Shown piece after piece: positions 60,831 through 64,000 of a stretch of 64,000 nucleotides of DNA (within the stretch, counting starts at the first letter, position 1; every line of letters begins with the position of its first letter). Under the pieces are notes generated by a model. The model made no database searches. It was not told where the DNA came from and saw only the letters and a program-made list of their open reading frames with translations. The translations under genes and the position numbers were made by a program. The DNA is from Halichondria panicea (Eukaryota > Porifera > Demospongiae > Suberitida > Halichondriidae). The stretch lies in NCBI RefSeq assembly GCF_963675165.1, contig NC_087378.1, positions 372,001 through 436,000 of the forward strand, read 5' to 3'.

Positions 60831-63724
60831 ATGGCTGAGTACAGTGAGGGGAGCAGTGATGACGAGTATGAGACCATGACGACTGGCCAACTCCTAGCAA
60901 AGCTGGAGGAGGTGGATACATTATGCATGCATATTGAACATAATTAATTTAAGTTGTTGCTATTAGCGTTTACTATAATAACACTGGGTACAAGCCAACA
61001 GCTGTGATATACATGGTTACGCACTGTGCCTTGCTGCAGGCTTGGGTAAACGAGAAGTTCTCTCCAGAGTTGCTCTATCACAAGACAGAGATTATTGACT
61101 GTATAGAGGAGCAGTTTGAACAAGCCGTAGGTCCCATACTTGCTCAGTGTATTCACTCAATGCCCCTCCACTACAGGAGTCCAGTATAGGCAGAGCACCA
61201 AAGGGCGACTTTGTGTCCAGTATTCACAAGTTTGAGGTATGTATTTGTGCTACTACCTTGTGCCCTCAGCTGAACTTTATTACTGTATTCAGATCGAGAG
61301 GATCAAGTTTGTCTTGTGTAGTTATTTGAGAACCAGACTACAAAAGGTAGGTTGACTAAAATTATATTATTAGTACTCTCCTCTAATTAAATTAAGGTTT
61401 TAACCGCGATAATTATTCCTGGAGCTGTACTTAATTAAAAGAACTATTTCAGGTATAGCCTTGTAATTGCTATAATTGCTATAATTGCTATAATTGCCAC
61501 AGCAGATAATTATTTTCCTTAATGACAGTATGTATTTGCAGATAGAGAAACATGTGGTGCACATCCTCGAGTGTGAGGCTGCTCTGGGCTCTGGCAGTGA
61601 GTCCCGTCTCTCGGGGGAGGAGCTAGAGTACGCCAAGGAGTTCGTCGACAATATGGACACTCACTTGAACTCTCTGGTCCTCCAGCACATGCCAGCCAAC
61701 TTCCAGAAGATGGACAGGAAGAAAGCAGGTTTGTGTCTTGGGTTGCAGTACTGCTTTGAACTTATTACCTTTATTAGCAATGTTTCTAATGCAAGTGTAT
61801 AGTACAGCTGAAGTTAGGGTGTGTCCGTTCCAACCATGGTAGAATGTGATGTTCATCCTTTATAATGTGCTGTGTTGTGGACTATTGAATTCCATTTGGA
61901 AAGTACAGGAAATTGTGTGCATGTCACTGGAAGAGAGCTTATAATTAGTCTGTAAGCCCGCTATCATTCATGCACTCCTGCCGCTATGAATAATAGCTAC
62001 AGACTTATTAACCCCTTGAACTAAACTTTAGGAGTGCCACACCCCTCTATAAATATTGTTAGTACCTGACAGTGACCCTTCTTATCACAGGCTATGCACA
62101 TGTGATGGCCTATGAGGCACATGTGCTGCCTCTATCTGTGGAGTACAATCTGACATGTGGGCTGTGCATTGACCCACGTTAATTATGTCGGTATTCTCTT
62201 AATATTAATTTGTGCAAACAACATGTTCATGTAAATGGTGCTATAACACTCACTGCATGCCATGATCTCCCCATGTGCCCTGGGCATGTTCTGTACTGTG
62301 CTGAAGTATGTTTTGTACATGTGCTGCATTAATTCTGTACGCGTGTGCATTCTGTACGCGTGTGCATTAATTGTGATTGTATTCATTGTATTGGATTTCA
62401 GTTTGTCTTTTTATATCGTAAGTTAGCCATGCATAACTCATGCGTTGATTTCCAATGAAATGTGTGTTTTAGCATAGCAGCAAATTGATACTGCAATTTT
62501 ACTTAACCCACTCCCCCCCCTCCACACACACACACACACACACACCCACACACACACACACATACACACACAGTTGTGAGGCCCAATCTGGACAGCTATG
62601 TGTTTGTGAAGGCAGTGGAGCCTGTCAATGGAGTGGCAGTGGACCCAGAGTAAGTGCATTCATAGCTTAAGACTTTATACTATTCAGTTGTTATGGAAAC
62701 TTGACCTTATAATGAAAGGTGTTTCTACACCTGTTCGTGCATGCGTGCATGTATAGACTGACCACATTTTGGATAACTTTGGTGAATTTATTGGACTCAC
62801 TTCTTGTCTTGTTTGGCCACTGTCTCAGTGGGTCCCTGAAGCATTGTATGGGGACATGACCTGTGGTGTCTATAGAAGCCAGGGCGCTGATGTGCTTGGT
62901 TGAGTGTTGTGGTCAAAATGTAATATTAGCTCCAATCATATGCATCCTGTTTTTCATAGTTTCTGTTAGCTGTATGTACTTAGAAAATGTACCCCAAACT
63001 GTTAGCAAATTAGCAACGGGATTGTCACTTGGTTTATGATCTCTTTGAGGTGATCTGAGAGAGGTGCTCAGCTATAATCAGATAAACTTTTTTGTGTTTT
63101 GTACTAAGACATGTCAGCTTATAGCTAGGCTCATGGGCACCATAAGTGTGTGTTTGATTGAAGGGTATATATACAAAAGGTATTGGGTGGTGGGAAGTCA
63201 CATGTGTGGTTCTTAACTTATTGTTTCCATAGCTTCCATTGTTTGGTACACTGTATCAGCTGTTGTATGTATTGTATGTATGTATCAGTACCACTTGACC
63301 TTGCAGTGTAAAGTTCACCAGGGTTTAATGAGTTCCATAAGCAGTATTGCTAAGTATAGGATCATGTGTTTATTGTTTTAATAGGAATGCATGCTTCACT
63401 GTCTGTCCCGGCACCGTGTGCTGTTTAAATCTTATGTGGCTTCATAGTAATTATTGATGCCTGAATGTCATAGCCTGTTTGGACATAGCCTATTTGGGAG
63501 GTGGTTACATTTTATAGTATACTTGTTAAAGTGGGCACATTATCTAGCAGCACAACTAATGATGCATATAAAGATGCTGTACAGCAATATTATTGTATTT
63601 CTGTCACTGCAGGGAGGATGGAGCTGACAGGGACTCTGTGGACTTGTCTCCTGGCAACCAGTACATATTACGCTACAGACCCGTCTCCTCATTGGTCCAT
63701 TCGGGAGCTGTAAAACTGATCTGA
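60831..63724 (+). CDS. GINS4: DNA replication complex GINS subunit SLD5
   Basis: The model has seven exons (60831-60911, 61040-61126, 61177-61236, 61293-61346, 61542-61728, 62574-62649, 63613-63724), in phase, 218 aa (human 223). Conserved blocks are LLAKLEEAWVNEKFSPELL, SIHKFEIERIKFVLCSYLRTRLQKIEKH, EELEYAKEFVDNMDTHL, HMPANFQKMD, RPNLDSYVFVKA and the C-terminal VHSGAVKLI. SLD5 is part of the CMG replicative helicase in the nucleus. A TCCACAG acceptor at 60822, just before the start codon, suggests a non-coding first exon. Introns 5 and 6 are each about 0.85-0.96 kb, longer than most here, and intron 5 ends in a CA tract at the acceptor. Confidence 0.95.
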
Positions 63725-64000
63725 CATTTTACTCCTTCAATTAATGCTCATGTATGTACCCACCTAATGTTATTTCAACCTTTATTATGCCCTTTCTATG
63801 TTTGCTTTTCATGTGATTGTGCCAAATTTTCAGTTATTCCTAATGTGATGAAAACATCTTGTTGATGCTCATTCGGTTTGCATGTTGCATGTTGCATGTT
63901 GCATGCAATGGTTGAAAAGGTTATAAAATGCTGCAAGTTTTAAAAGCTTATATAATTTGTACTGCAGTCTGTACTTAAGTCATTTAGGAAGGATGCTAGG
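63725..64000. other. GINS4 downstream region to window end
   Basis: AT-rich 3' UTR and flank, with a short TGCATGT tandem at about 63880-63905. No further gene is visible. Confidence 0.5.

Overview
The window is animal nuclear DNA with intron-rich genes. Multi-exon models could be built for almost every gene, with GT-AG borders and phases that close exactly. A Delta-type DSL/EGF ligand, an Ig-domain receptor and a GAB-like PH adaptor point to a metazoan. Small introns, about 19 genes in 64 kb, intergenic gaps of roughly 85-1100 bp and heavy (CA)n content suggest an early-branching animal, most likely a demosponge. The phylum is inference.

Layout. 1-9.2 kb: WDR6 (minus, 5' part only) and DHX15 (plus), separated by a 1.24-kb foldback Tc1/mariner-type MITE whose TA target site overlaps the WDR6 start codon. 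9.7-12.1 kb: two small three-exon genes for secreted helical proteins, perhaps paralogues. 12.5-19.4 kb: a GAB-like PH/proline-rich adaptor and a single-pass Ig receptor with a repetitive Lys-rich tail. 19.6-24.8 kb: PI4K2 and PSTK, divergent across 107 bp. 24.9-31.5 kb: a six-exon gene for an 1834-residue fatty-acyl-AMP ligase / carrier / ketosynthase / degenerate acyltransferase-like / carrier protein, the most unusual gene here. 31.7-33.7 kb: three small genes (an unrecognised 105-aa protein, EFCAB10, an unrecognised Tyr/Ser-rich protein). 33.9-41.5 kb: ACADSB and mitochondrial HSP70 (HSPA9), both minus. 41.8-48.4 kb: the Delta-like ligand, with a 2.8-kb intron holding a 0.8-kb duplication and long CA tracts. 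48.7-60 kb: FLAD1 (minus) and a 28-exon RA/helical/RasGEF gene (plus) with two tRNA-Pro genes in one intron. 60.2-63.7 kb: MRPS14 (minus) and GINS4/SLD5 (plus).

The genes alternate in divergent and convergent pairs. Seven of the eight minus-strand genes start head-to-head with a plus-strand gene, at 107-415 bp between start codons once the MITE is discounted, which suggests shared bidirectional promoters. There is no operon and no single pathway. Mitochondrial/cofactor functions (ACADSB, HSPA9, MRPS14, FLAD1), RNA functions (DHX15, WDR6, PSTK) and signalling functions (Delta, RasGEF, PI4K2, Ig receptor, PH adaptor) are interleaved. CA dinucleotide tracts repeatedly sit directly upstream of 3' splice sites on the sense strand.
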